Positions 10,930 through 23,449 of a stretch of 64,000 nt of DNA are shown here, piece by piece (positions within the stretch are counted from its first letter, which is position 1; the number at the start of each line of letters is the position of its first letter). The notes under the pieces were generated by a model. The model ran no database searches and had not been told where the DNA came from. It worked only from the letters and a program-made list of their open reading frames with translations. The DNA comes from Pontederia crassipes (Eukaryota; Streptophyta; Magnoliopsida; Commelinales; Pontederiaceae). Both the position numbers and the translations under genes were made by a program. The stretch spans positions 67,988,077 to 68,052,076 of the forward strand of contig CM060194.1 of the NCBI GenBank assembly GCA_030549335.1, given 5' to 3'.

Positions 10930-12237
10930 TTGAAATATGCAAGGATGATCAATGTTTACCAAAGAGAAAGCAATCGCTTCAAGTATAGTGAATATGGAGC
11001 AATTATGTATAAGAATCCTTTGTGGGTCACAAAGGACAAGGCACTAAGAAAAGAAATTTTGAATGAGTACCACAAGTCCGAGTTCTCAATTCATCCCGGA
11101 AGCACTAAGATGTTTAAAAACTTGTAAAGAAATTTTTGTTAGGAAGGCATGAAGAAGAAAGTAGCTAAGTGTATAGTGTACCAACAAATTAAGATTGAAC
11201 ACAGGTCTTATCGCAAATTACAACTATTACTTATTTCGGAATAAAAATGATAAAGTATCACATGGACTTTGTAATAGAATTGCTCGGACCCAGAAGGATC
11301 ATGATGCAATTTGTGTTGTAGTGGACTATTTGACGAAGTCGACTTATTTCATTCATATGAAAGTGAACTAGTCTATAGATAGCATAGTTGATATAATAAT
11401 GAAATTATTTGTTTGCAAGGAATTGCGGCTTCTATTATTTCGGATAGAGATGCAATGTTCACTTCAAGTTTTTTAAAAAGTCTTCTAAATGTCTTTGGAA
11501 TAAGACTAAATTTTAGCACGTTGTTCCATCCCCAAATCGACGGCCAAAGCAAAAGAATTATCCAAACCTTTGAAGATATGCTTAGAGCTTGTACCTTAGA
11601 TTGACATGAAGATTGAAATGACCACCTCCCTTTGGTGAAATTCACTTATAATAATAGTTATCACTCTACTATTAAGATGACACCATTTGAAGTTTTATAT
11701 GGAAGACTTTGTCATTCTCCAACATGTTGGAGGGAAAACGGTGAAGAAAGATACCTTGGAACGAAATTGGTACAAATGTATGTTGATAAAGTGAAGCTAA
11801 TCAAGCAAAGGATGTTAGTCACACAAAGTAGACACAAAAACTATGCGGATCTAAGAAGAAGAGAGTCACTTTATGTAGTGGGTGACCATGTAATGCTTAA
11901 GGTTTTATCAATCAAGGGTGTTATGAGATTTAGCAAGAAAGGAAAGTTGACTCCAAGATATATTGAACCATTTGAGATCCTAGAGAAAGTTGGAGAAGTG
12001 TCTTATAAATTAGCTCTTCCACCTTCATATGCAAGACTTCATAATGTCTTTAATGTATTATTACTTTGGAAGTACATCCATAATGAAGCAAATGCGATTC
12101 GGATTGAGGACCCGAATATCAAGGAGGACTTGACTTGTGTGGAACAACCAATAGAGATTGTCAATTATCAAGTGAAGCATCTCAAGAACATGATCATATC
12201 TATGGTCAAAGTGGCATTGAAGCATCATCGTAGATAA
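10930..12237 (+). pseudogene. Integrase with chromodomain-like tail, broken
   Basis: The zinc-binding region (HPGSTKMFKNL) sits in the piece 10930-11127. The catalytic core follows in fragments: MDFVIELLG near 11260, then SDRDAMFTSSF and HPQIDGQSKRIIQ in 11413-11604. The catalytic Glu expected in GQSE is Lys here (codon AAA). The last piece (11632-12237) is 201 residues with YNNSYHSTIKMTPFEVLYGR, KGKLTPRYIEPFEIL and a C-terminus (PIEIVNYQVKHLKN) like the degenerate chromodomain of Tekay elements. That tail helps guide insertion to chromatin in intact relatives. Confidence 0.9.
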
Positions 12238-12340
12238 AAAGTTACATGAGAACTCGAAAATGAAATGCGAGATAAGTTTTCGAAACTTTTCAGTAAGTAA
12301 TTTAAGATTTTATAAAATTCGAGGACGAATTTTTATTTAT

Positions 12341-12351
12341 GAGGAGTAGGT
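12341..12351 (+). promoter_or_regulatory. Polypurine tract
   Basis: GAGGAGTAGG sits directly before the 3' LTR and about 20 bases after TTCGAGGACGAAT, the motif that precedes the tract in this lineage. It primes plus-strand DNA synthesis. Confidence 0.8.
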
Positions 12352-14918
12352 TGTAACATCCGACATATTATAAAAAAATAGAAAGAAGAAGCCCAGCCGC
12401 CCCAAGCCCATAACCAAATAGCAATAGCACACCCTATAAGCACATTTTTCCCACCTAACTCATGTCGGCAGAAGCTAAAAATATCTTTTTAGCTACAATA
12501 ACTCATTTCCCTCACTCCCACTCTTCCTCTCTTCATTTCCCTGTCGAGAACACATCTTAGAACCACATTCTCCACTTGTTGCAGTTGGACAAGAGGGAGG
12601 AGGAGAGGTAGAGAAAGAAGGTTAAGTTGCTAAAGCTGGAGGAGAAAGAGAAAGAAGAGCGAAGAGAGGAAGAAACTAGAAGTTTAGGACATTGATAAGC
12701 AAGGTACATTGAGGAGATCTAAAATCCCTACTAATCTCTTAATGATGTATTAATGCTTGGATTAAGATTTTCTAAGACCAAACTAGGCCTTCTAGATTCA
12801 TGAATAAGAGAATATGCATGATAGTTTTGATTAAGTCACTTCTTTATTAAGATTACTGTTTCATTGATGATTATGCTTAGAATCATGATATTCATGTTCA
12901 TTTATGTTTAGTTGTGATGAAATAGTTTATTTGTTTTATATATGAATGTGATTAGGGGATTTAATGTTCTTTATGTAAAGCCCTATGTACTTCAAGATTA
13001 TTGTGCTAAGAATACTCACGTATGACTTATATGATGATTAGAGCAATATATGTGCTCAAATGTATGGATGAATGCATGTCTTAAATATGTTTGTATATAT
13101 GTGTAAATAAAGAAAAAAGAGGTAAAAATAGGAGAAGTGGAGCTGGGGTCTCGGTCGTGATGCATTGGAGCACGACCGTGACACCCTTAAATATTTTTGC
13201 CTTAGCATTAAAATAAGTCCAAAGGAAAAGTGGGTGTTCGATCACGACCGTGATCATATGGTCACATGGTCGTGACAACCCAGTAACCTCCTTGTGTTAG
13301 AAATATTTCAAGAACGAAAGGAAAACGCCCTTCTGTCACAGGTGTGACAATACAGTCTTAGGCATATGTATTTTCAACCATGATGTACGGTCATGAACAA
13401 CACTTGGGAACAAGTGAGACCGGCCATGACCGTAACATATTTGGTCATGGCCGTGACCACATTATGCCAAGAGAAGCGATTAAGTGTCCAGACGTGACGA
13501 ACCCTATCACACTTGTGCTTGTGTGGGCACGACATACATGATCAGGCATGCCCGTGATCATTAATGAAGTATTATAATGATGTCTATTTCACAGTTAATC
13601 AATTTTGACGCTTGTATGACCTTAAATAGGGTTAAAATATGCAACATATACTGAATAGATATATGTATTGATGTATGTAATTAAAAGATGGATTGATATG
13701 AAATTGTCTTGTTGTAATCGTGGAGGGGAAATAAGTTCCACCATCAAGTGGTGGCATTTTTCGGAGAAACGAGTTCACCCTCAAGTGATGGTATTTTCAA
13801 AAGTTGAGGCGAGCTCCACCCCCAAGTGGTGGTGTCACAATTAGACCTATGACGATTCATGCCTAACTAGTAAAGTCTCGCAAATCAACATGGTCTTCTT
13901 AATCATCAAGATAAGAAATTATCTAATTAAAGATGAAAAATAAAAACTGAATGACTTGAAATATAAAGATGAAGATGATGATGAAGTAAGCACATATGGG
14001 GATGCAAATGGATATTCACTATTACATCATGATATGAATGAAGATGTTAAAATCAAGCAAAATAAGTTCATGATATGCTTTAGCATAGTGATAAAGATGT
14101 TATATGTTTATCTTATATTGTCATGATGACTGTTCACATGTCATATAGTACACAAAAGTAGCTCATAGCATGTATATGACCTTTGTTCCATTATAATGCA
14201 ATGCATATGTTGTTATAGGATCATAACATACATGAACCTCAACATACTCTAATGAAAAAATCACGTGTACCTCATGAATCCATGCAAGTACGGACGAGAC
14301 TTAAACTTGACGGTGGAGGCCTCATGACGACGACATTGCACACGTGATTTGTATCTTATGTTATGATGATGAACTCTTAGAGCGTCAAGTAATTGACTTA
14401 TGGGCCTTTGAGTGATGAAATTTTATACATTAAAAAAATGACTTTAATTGATGGAAAATTGTGACGAAAAAAATTTATCACAAAATATGATAAAATAATC
14501 ATAGAATTGTGAGGAATCAATCTTTTAAATTTTTTTAAATGTTAAGTCAATTTTGTAATGAAAATATGATCACAAAATATTTGATCTCTGTCACAATTTT
14601 TTTGAGACTTAATCAATTAGGACCAACTAATTTTATTATATCACAAATCATTATTAGTGACAGTTTTTCACTATTCAGTGACAAAAATTTCTATCACTGT
14701 AGTTCAATTATAAATTTTATGTTAGAGAATATGTGGCCCATGAACTAGTTTGTTATTTTGAAATTTATTTGCTAATAAAGAATTCTGTTATTTTATGTCG
14801 CTGTTGTTTTATGTTATTATTATATTTTTCGCTATGATGTTTTATGTAATTAGGTTGTGAAAGTAACATCACCTAAAATTCGATCTTTAAATTAGAGTCG
14901 AATTTTGAGAACGTTACA
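12352..14918 (+). repeat. 3' LTR of the chromovirus
   Basis: At 2567 bp it is about 290 bp longer than its partner. Most of the difference is a block at about 14428-14716 that the 5' LTR lacks. It contains its own palindrome array (13145-13560) and ends at GTTACA, followed by the GATAT duplication. Confidence 0.92.
14428..14716. mobile_element. Insertion in the 3' LTR only, MITE candidate
   Basis: Where the 5' LTR has about 37 bp, the 3' LTR has about 289 AT-rich bp. These contain repeated TCACAAAATAT and TTTTTGTGA-type words in both orientations. No clean terminal repeats or target duplication could be fixed by eye, so the superfamily is open. It must have arrived after the retrotransposon inserted. 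Confidence 0.45.
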
Positions 14919-14923
14919 GATAT

Positions 14924-17315
14924 CGTGCTCGTGCAACGATGGAGAGACGGGTGACGAAAAGCAGAACATGTAAAGGAAAGGAGTTTGAAGGCAGCATTCT
15001 GGAAGGGGTATAGGCGTTGGCTATGAGGAGATTGTGGAGAGGCGAATCAAGAGAAGGAAGTGTGAGATGGGGAAGGGGATTAAACGATTGTAGATGTAGA
15101 ACAGTGGAGGAATAAAAACTGTCGACGAACATCATGTTGAGAAGAAAGGTTACGAACATTTGACTTAAAAAATGATTCCTTTCAAAATTTTAAAACTTAA
15201 AAAAAAAATTCAGCGACTTTCAAAGGGACCCTAATTTGATATTATTTTAGTGAGCTTAGTTTATCTTTTTGAAATGAAATTAGCATTCATACACTTTTTT
15301 TTATCGCTTGGTCAAAGAATATATTAGTGGAACTATTAGCAAGAGAGTAATTCGACATTTAGACGAGCACGATAAATCGATAAACCTGACCAAGTTGGGG
15401 ATTTTAAGAATCCATGTCGAAATTAGTAGCACCAGTTGACCTCGAGACACAACTATGTTAATTAGTTGTACCATAGTATTTATATTTTAAGCATTAATTG
15501 GCACGTTAAAAAAGTAGAATGTTTAGTAGTAAAAATCATTTTAACTAAGTCAAAATGTTAATATAACAAGTGTTGATAATTATTTTTTAAAAGTAGCATT
15601 AAATTTTTGAACACAAAATATTATAAGTTACTCTTATTAGTTTATAAAGTATAAAGAATAACGATTTTATATTTTATTTATATCATACTCTTATTTTTTA
15701 AATAAAAAATTACTTAACTTTTAAACATCAAATATTATTATTATTTTTAATATATCATATTTTTAATTTTACTTACAATGCAAATAATATATTATGTTTA
15801 AAATAATAGATATGTTTATATTAAAATAATATCTATACAAATATTACTAATCAAATAAAATATTATAAGTTATTTATTATGAATATGATGCTTATAAGAA
15901 TGAGCAAAAATTATATTATTCATATGTCCAGTTTTATTACGGTATAAGTATAGACGAGTTCAATCCTCATATTTACCAAACATTTTTTTATTAAATCTTT
16001 TAAAAAATTGCTATCCGCTATTCTATACTAATTAAATCATTATCCTATAGTTGAACTATTAACCTCTAATTAAATAGTTAACTTTGCCAAACAAATTTTA
16101 ATACAAATATAGATGATTTACATTCCTTCTTAGCCATTATTTTTCATTATAAAATAAATTATATCTATAATATTATTTGCGAGTTAACAGATTTATTAAA
16201 GGATGTCTTATAAATTATTATTTTTTAAGTACTAGACAAAATAAAAGTGATCAGATTTGTTCACTCAAACTTTGGACAAAGACGTCAAGCTAAAATTTTT
16301 AAAGTATAAAAATTATGTGGAGAATCAATATGTATGAGTCATTTTTTAACGGTGATCTATCAATTTACAAATAAACACTTATTTAAAAATCGTGAGATCA
16401 CGGTTTAATGACGATGTTTATATATGGGTCATTTTTTCTTACACAATTTTTATTCTCATTTTTTTATCAATATGATATATTAATTATATTTAAGGGGGCT
16501 AAATTTAATTTTTAAGCCTAAAGTTCATATTTTAATATATTTCTAATAAAATTTTAAAATCTGCCCGTGGGACAAACTGATGAATTTTTTTGTCCGACAT
16601 GTTGTCCGACCTGATATAGAACTGAGCCCATATGAAGTTGGATGGATCCGAGCCCGAATTCGGACAGACTTGCCAACATCTTACCTAAATCATAAAAGAT
16701 GGAAAATTCCATGTAGAAGCCAGTGCAAATTTGTCGTAAGCAGATAACAAAATGGTCTAGTCTTTTCTTTTTGGTGATTAACAAAAAGGTCTACTAAAAT
16801 AATAAATAAGTCACTGTTACAGGGCAGACGACCCGTTATTTTCTTGCTACAGTACGTGCACTCGCTCATGTGCCTCGCGGGAGGAGGAGCAGATTTTTTT
16901 TTTCTATTATTTTTCCTCGTCCGAGTGGTCATTAAAATGACACTTCATTTTCCAATTATCTCCGTTCCTTCTCGTATACGTCATTCCATCATATCTTTTG
17001 CCTCCAGGTAAAGTCAGTTTTTTTTTCTCATCCATTCCGGACAAGACAGGGACTTAACGATGAACACTTTTGCATTTCATCCATGATACGTATTGAATCG
17101 AACATTCTGCAATCTCGTCGTGCATGCATGCACAAACAACTTCATTAAACCCTAAAAGAGTACATGCATGCAGCCAAAAGATAGGAACAAATCAGGAGAC
17201 AAATAACTACATATTAGTACATAGGCCACAGTAAACAAGATCCCAATACTGCAGCAAAACATATGCACAGATGAGGAGTCGGCCGTGCATGCGCCCGGTG
17301 CCCACGGCATGCACA
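14924..17315. other. AT-rich spacer, no gene seen
   Basis: The sequence resumes host DNA after the GATAT duplication. Open frames here (for example 14914-15159 minus, 16690-16932 minus) have no recognisable domain. From 17100 to 17315 the DNA is likely the 3' flank of the SAUR gene. Confidence 0.5.
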
Positions 17316-17645
17316 TCAGGTGAAAAACGGAGCCGCGCAGGGCTTCGTCCAACCTCTTAGCGCGGTCGCGTGCTCCGCCCTGAGGGACGCCACGACTTGC
17401 TCCATGAAGGCCGCGTCGCAAGGGAATGTGATAGGCCGGTCGCCGGCCGGCAGCCCGAACTCCTCCTCGGACATCCTGAACAGCTCCCGGAAGATGCTGC
17501 TGTTGAGGTACGCTATCGGGATCAGGAAGCGCTGTCCTTCCCTCGTGTACACGGCGAAGTGGCCCTTGCGCGCCGACGCCCTCGGTGGCCTCCCGCCACC
17601 GTAGATGTCGAGCCAAGTCTTCGCCTTGATCTGGTCGCGTGCCAT
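17316..17645 (-). CDS. SAUR: SAUR family auxin-responsive protein
   Basis: A single-exon gene of 109 residues, the usual size and structure for SAUR (small auxin up RNA) genes. The SAUR domain covers about residues 25-92: KGHFAVYTREGQRFLIPIAY, then a Phe-x-Glu-Leu-Phe segment, SEEEFGLP, and FPCDAAFMEQVV. SAURs commonly promote acid growth by inhibiting PP2C.D phosphatases at the plasma membrane; that role is known for the family, not shown here. The ATG at 17645 gives the normal short N-terminus (MARDQIKAKTWLDIYGGG). GC content is far above the surrounding DNA. No second SAUR copy is visible nearby, although SAURs often cluster. Confidence 0.92.
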   Translation of the reverse strand: MARDQIKAKTWLDIYGGGRPPRASARKGHFAVYTREGQRFLIPIAYLNSSIFRELFRMSEEEFGLPAGDRPITFPCDAAFMEQVVASLRAEHATALRGWTKPCAAPFFT

Positions 17646-17865
17646 CTTTTAACACAGCTCTCGAGCCCTGCTGCTTTCTGCTGCTTAATTTGCTTGCGCT
17701 TGAGAGCTTGGTTTGCAGTTGCAGACCAAGCTGTCAAGGGCAGCAAGGACGTGGAGGTCTACAGGGAACTGTAAGAAAAAGGGATCAATGGAGGCCGCGC
17801 AGATGGGGATTACTTTGCTGTGATCAGAGCTATGAGGATGAAGGCAGCGGAGGGAGTGATTTGGT

Positions 17866-17873
17866 TATAAATA
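17866..17873 (-). promoter_or_regulatory. Possible TATA element upstream of the SAUR gene
   Basis: TATTTATA on the minus strand lies about 220 bases upstream of the SAUR start codon. It is a tolerated TATA variant; the better-looking orientation (TATAAATA) points the other way, where no gene follows. Confidence 0.3.
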
Positions 17874-17928
17874 GACGAGAAATAGGGCACTGCGCCATGA
17901 TGGTCCTTGACCATGGCGGGGGCTACAA

Positions 17929-17934
17929 CACGTG
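17929..17934. promoter_or_regulatory. G-box CACGTG upstream of the SAUR gene
   Basis: A perfect CACGTG core in AACACGTGAA lies about 285 bases upstream of the SAUR ATG. G-boxes bind bHLH (PIF) and bZIP factors, and PIF control of SAUR genes is known. The link here is inferred from position. Confidence 0.4.
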
Positions 17935-18187
17935 AAGTCCATGGCGTCTTGCGGATGTTGGCAAAACGAAGGCGATGCAATGTTGGCTTCGATTTCGTAT
18001 CCTTCGCGCCTTTTTAAACCCTTCTGCATGGCTAAAAATTGCACACAGTACAATTGAGAATTGCAATTAATTATGGAAGATGTGCGCATATATGTCTGAC
18101 GTGTTGTTCTTTATGCATAGTTGCTCCCTGCCTGTTGATTGCCACTATATATATTTGCTACCAAATTTTCATTAGTAACGTTTAGCA

Positions 18188-18425
18188 CAGGGACGGAGCC
18201 AGGGGAAAAAATTAGGGAGGGGGGCCAAAAAATTTTTTTCTGAGAGGAATCGATCCCTCAACCTCTTCATGGATAAGAGATGGCACTTTCCAGCAGACTA
18301 ACACTCATCTTTAGGGGGCAACATATATATATAATATAACTTCATAGTACTAAAACGTACATAAAGTAGTATAATCTCAAAATGTTGGTGGGGGAGGGGG
18401 GGGGGGGGGGGGGGGGGGGACTTTT
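18188..18425. repeat. Dispersed-repeat remnant with GGACGGAGCCAGG and a G24 run
   Basis: CAGGGACGGAGCCAGG followed by purine-rich AGGGAGGGGGGCC is a familiar terminus of dispersed plant repeats, though I cannot name the family with certainty. The segment ends in GGTGGGGGA and then 24 consecutive G (18396-18419). No coding potential is visible. Confidence 0.45.
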
Positions 18426-18430
18426 AATTT

Positions 18431-21400
18431 TCCAGTATTATAGAAGAGATATAAACTTAGTACATAATTCAAGAGGTAGGTTGGGATAAAGTAAGTACTT
18501 CATTATGATCTCTTTTATGTTACATTATCTATAATATAGATGCCTTCTGCCGTACTTATATTGACAGATATAAAATTTATTACTGTGGCAACCAGGTAAT
18601 CCTAGCCTTCAGCTTGTTTCTTTTTTGCTACATGAAAAAAGAAAAAAAAGAAGAAAGAAGAGGAAAAGGATTGAAGTGATATTGACATATATATTTTTTA
18701 CCAATCTATTATAGCTAACTCTATTTGAGACTGATTTTTTTGAAAGTTTTATTTCTTAAACTTTTCAACGATATTTCTTTATAATATAAACATATAGACA
18801 TGCCTTTGTGTTTGGAAAAGTTCAATTAGTTGATGCCTTTTTCCTATCCAAATGTAAGGATCCACTCATCCACCAAGTTAAGGGACAAATTATCCGAATA
18901 GCAACTTTGATCCAGACCTTTGGGCGTTCTAGTTAAATATTAGTAACGAAATGGTTGGTTGGTTTGAGTTGTACAAATGATAAATAAGGTCTTAATACTG
19001 AATTATAAAAAAACACTGTTAATTTGTTGGAAATGTTTCCGTCCTCAACGAAATTAGTCGTTGTTCATTAAACTTCGAATGCTTGGCATATTGCAATATT
19101 TTCAAAATTTCGAGGTTAGATTACGATAAAAAAAGTGATCGAACCTATTTAAGATACATATGTTAATTGAGAAACTTGTTATTTGAAACGATTTAGTGAG
19201 GGCTCATAAATTATTCAGTCAGAGCCTAATGAACTGCTGAATTAATACTGGTAATTAGCACAGGAAAACGAGTACCAATGATAAACTCAAAAGTTCTAAA
19301 GATTTTTCTGAGATCTGTAATATTAATCTCCTCTAGGTTACTTATACTTTCTCTCTCATTCTTTTTTATATCTATATATATCCACATATATAGTGGTTGA
19401 GGGTTGCTATGTAGTGGGGGCAACTTCGAAGTTGGAAAATGATTGAATGACCACGCAGAGCCACAAGGAGAGGAACAAGATCTGAAGAGGCCTCTGGGTT
19501 GAACGCAACCCTGTCACCTCTCGTGGTCCATGAACAGTACAACTTTGGGGAAACACTGTCACCAAAAACTGCCGGAATTAAGTTGCTAACGACAAAGACT
19601 AGTTTAATAATGTGTGCGTTCCTCCTTGTGGCCATATTCATGGTTCTTCATAGCTATATATGATGTTAATAGAATTAAAAATGACATTTGGTTGTAGAAG
19701 AGAAAAAGAAATTGTGTTGTTTAAGGAAAGGAAGTATTTTTATTTATTGGGTTGCCAACTCGGGAAGCGGCTACTCAATACATTATCCACGTGTTGAACC
19801 ATCAAGTTAAATTAATTTGATAAAGTCACATTGTTTAGCGTAGTAGCATATGAGACTTCAAATAGAAAAAAATTTACATTCGTATGGATTCAAATTCGAG
19901 ACCTCCTTAAGAGAGATGAGTCATTAATACCACACCACCCTTCGTCTAGGATCTTTAATATATATTTTGTTAGCATATGGGTATTTTATTTTGAGATAGT
20001 ATCTCAAATTATGCGTTAATAAAACCTTTTCATCTTAATTACTCTTGTATGTGTCATATATCTAACAGGCATGCCCTACATCCCATGTCATGCATGATAT
20101 TAGCGTGGCTAATGTGTTTTCGACCGCTAATATTCCCCTTTTTATTCGATATCTTTGCATTTCCCTTTCAGCATTATAGAGTTACCAAAATCGTATTTAA
20201 CAAAAGAAGAATACACTTTTGCACTTTTGGATATTGATGAGATCCCATGATTTATAGTATTAGGATACGTCCATTTCACATTTTTTTTACCCAATGTATA
20301 AAAGCTCCTTTTCGTATAATAAATAACGTTTTATTCTTTTTCAAAATTCGTTTTATACAAATCATCCATGACACTAACACTTAATTATATATGACTACTT
20401 GCTTCTCCTTTTCTCGCATATACACCAAGGTACTTATTAGTATATAGATGAATAAATGCATTATAACTCTGCTATTAGTTTCAGTAATTGAAAGATATCT
20501 TAATATGCATGATGAATCATGCATGCCAGCCCTGTAATGGGCCACTAGAATCTTTATCGACTTGCATATATGAATTTGGATGTGTGTTAATCATGTCTTT
20601 CTTCACGTTGTCCTCATGCCACCTGATGCTGTCGGCACTGTTGTTTTGTCCCAATTTTAATCATCAAGTTGCAGTTAATTCCTGGCGCATGCATACACGG
20701 GTACTGCATGACAAAACCCTAGATACAGTTAGTTAGACACCTGTACGAAGCCATTGTACTGGCAGTAGTAAGGCAGTGACCCTTTGCTTCAACAAATAAG
20801 GCAGAGTGCCATTCCAATGCATTCAGCGGCAGCAACAGTACTCTAAGCTGCATACATGCTGAAAAGAAGGGAGTCACAGGAGGAGGAGTTGAGGGGGGCA
20901 GGTCGGTGCCATTAACGTTAAGCCTGCAACTGCATGCAAGCTATTAGTTGCAATGCACAACTATTGGTTCACTGCGGTTTAACCATCTTTCTCATGATTT
21001 TCCGACAGCTCATGTGCTGCTTCTCCTCACCACTCGTACAACCGCTGCCCGCCTTGTGCCAAAAGAATCGCTACTAGGAATTAGAGTGCAACCATTAGCC
21101 CCACTGCATTGATGGACTACACTACTGTGGACTTTTGGAATGCTAAGCCTTCTCAGTTGGCTTGTCATGGGGATTTATGTCAGCAGCTGTACTTCCATAA
21201 ATAGGATCCATTTGTATAAATACATCTATACAGTATGGTAGATCGGCGAGTGCATGCATCTTTAGATATTTTTGTTTGGATCTTTCTCTTGTTTGGGTTG
21301 TTGATTTTTCGCTTGAAGAATTTTCATGATTCAACCGAAGATCGATATACTTGGGTTCAATCACATTCAATTGGATTTTAATTAAAATATTATTTTTTAT

Positions 21401-22740
21401 GATTTCAAAAATACATTGTGAATAATACCTTTAAAATAATATAAAAATATTGTCAAACATTAATTTAAATATTTTATTATTGTTTAAATGATATTTACAA
21501 TAAATTTATTCAAAATCTATAGTAATTAAATATAAGTTTAATATGACTGAATGGAAATATAAAAAGAAAATGTTGACTCATTATATTAAAATATTTATAT
21601 TACTAAAAGATATGTCAATTTTTCGATTCCATATTCATTATATTTAAAAGGGTTTGGAGCTGAATGATTTATTTTATTTGAATTTATTATTATAATATAC
21701 ATATTATAAAAAAAATTTAATAAAATACATATCGAGAAAAAATAATGAACGAAATTTAACTCTATTCTTTAGTTTTAAAATATTTTTATTCTTTTATTTT
21801 TCATTAACATATTTTATTTTCTTTTTAACTTAATTATTATTATTTTTATAACTTTCCTTTTTTAATATATTTTTATTAAATTATTTCTCCTTCCTTTTTC
21901 TCCATCAATTATTTCCATTTTTTATTTTTTTCTTTCATTTCCTCTTTTCATCCATAAATTTTTCATTTCATTTTTCTCCTTAAATTTCTCACTTGATTTA
22001 TACACCATTATCTTCCTTTATTTCTTTTCACAATCATATATTTCTTTTTTTTTTAAATTTGATTCTATCATTCAAATATTCAATTTTGCATTTTTAATGA
22101 AAAAATAAAAAATCAACTGAATCCTTTTTTCTTTCACAATTATTTTTTATTTCCTTTTTTTATTTGATTCTACCATTAAGATTTCTATTTCTGTATTTTT
22201 AAAAGCATAAAATAAAAAATGAATTAAATGGGTTCAATTGGTTGAACTGCTTTTGCCATATTCAATTTGTTTTTTTTTTGTCAATTCCGATTTTGAAAGG
22301 AAATCAAACTGAATTGACACTGGATCCAATCCAATTTTCAAAACATTGTGTGGCTATATTGCAGTTAGCTTTCATCCCACCTAAAAAATTGGGTACTATT
22401 TGGCATATTAAAAAAAATAATTTGAAGTAGCAAATAACATTTTGACCAATAAAAATATATGGTTACTGCACTTTAGTTTAGGTGTATGGCAAACTTTTTT
22501 ATAAAGTAAAATACATAGGTTTGAATACACATGTCTTTTATAGAAAAAAACCCAGGTTGCATATATGTTAGACTACATAATCTAATTCTCCTATAGAAAC
22601 AAGCAACACATTATGCTCTCAATAAATGGAATTTAGTTAATGATTATTTTGTTCAATTTGTTTATAGTTGCCGAATTTAAAAAAGGAAGCAAGTGAAAAT
22701 GATCTAAATTAGTTTAAATATTTGGAACTGCCCAAATACT
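18431..22740. other. AT-rich spacer, no gene seen
   Basis: More than 4 kb with only short, unsupported open frames (such as 19372-19641 minus and 20488-20736 plus). Positions 21780-22170 form a pyrimidine-rich, T-dominated tract. A near-perfect 20-bp palindrome around CATGCA lies at 20505-20524. Words at 19850-19930 resemble worn-down transposon sequence. Confidence 0.5.
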
Positions 22741-23449
22741 TATCACTACAAGAAATTTGTTGAATAATGGCACAAACTTTCATATTTGATGCAGCACGAA
22801 CGCGACGTCAAAGAAATGTGACGCCAAAATTCCGATGCTACCATAGTGCCAATAACACATGCGACACTAGAGTTATTGTTTGAACAAAAAGGCACTATTG
22901 TGTCGTTGTAGAGTGTCAAAAGAGGTGATAATTAGTGTCACCACATGTGACACCAAGGTGATGCTAAAAAAAATGATGCCATGTTGTAACCATTGTGGCT
23001 CTACTATATATATATATATGTGATACTAAGTTGACGTTTTGTTGATGCCAACGACGTGTTTTGACTCCTCACTTGTTCTACCTTCTGAGGCACTACGGTG
23101 ACTTCAATGCAACATTAAATTGTGACTTTGTGTTGACGCCAAGTTGTTGCTAACTTTGCGGCGCAAAGTTAACGCTATTGTAGCGCTAATATTATATTAT
23201 AACATGACACTATTGTTACACTAAAACACCGTTAATGGGGCACTAATTATGATGCATTTTAAGGCATTATATTTGCTCGTTTCCTTTCCGCCCCACACAA
23301 ATTTATAAAGCACATCCAACACAATATAAACACAAATTTATGCATTATATCTACATTCACACGCATCACAAAAGAAATGATTGACACATTTAATAATATC
23401 ACAAGAAAAGAAGTATCACATGTTTAATTGTAATCACATCCAATGTTAC

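Larger units (their letters stand above)
5554..14918 (+). mobile_element. Complete but decayed Ty3/gypsy chromovirus (Tekay/Del-like)
   Basis: A full LTR retrotransposon: 5' LTR 5554-7828, primer site, Gag, protease, reverse transcriptase, RNase H, integrase with a chromodomain-like tail, polypurine tract and 3' LTR 12352-14918, flanked by GATAT. The pol order and the integrase tail (GKLTPRY, then a region like a degenerate chromodomain) point to a chromovirus of the Tekay/Del type. All coding parts carry stops and frameshifts, and key active-site residues are changed. The LTRs differ by many substitutions and one large insertion, so the copy is old and cannot move on its own. Confidence 0.95.

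Noticed and set aside
5554..14918. Endogenous pararetrovirus
   Set aside because: LTRs, a primer site, polypurine tract, integrase and a 5-bp target duplication identify a Ty3/gypsy retrotransposon; no movement-protein or coat-protein region is present.
14914..15159. 81-residue minus-strand frame at the right flank of the chromovirus
   Set aside because: No recognisable domain and it runs into the LTR target duplication.
17152..17655. Longer minus-strand frame over the SAUR gene, plus two plus-strand frames
   Set aside because: High GC opens all frames here; only 17316-17645 reads as a SAUR protein.
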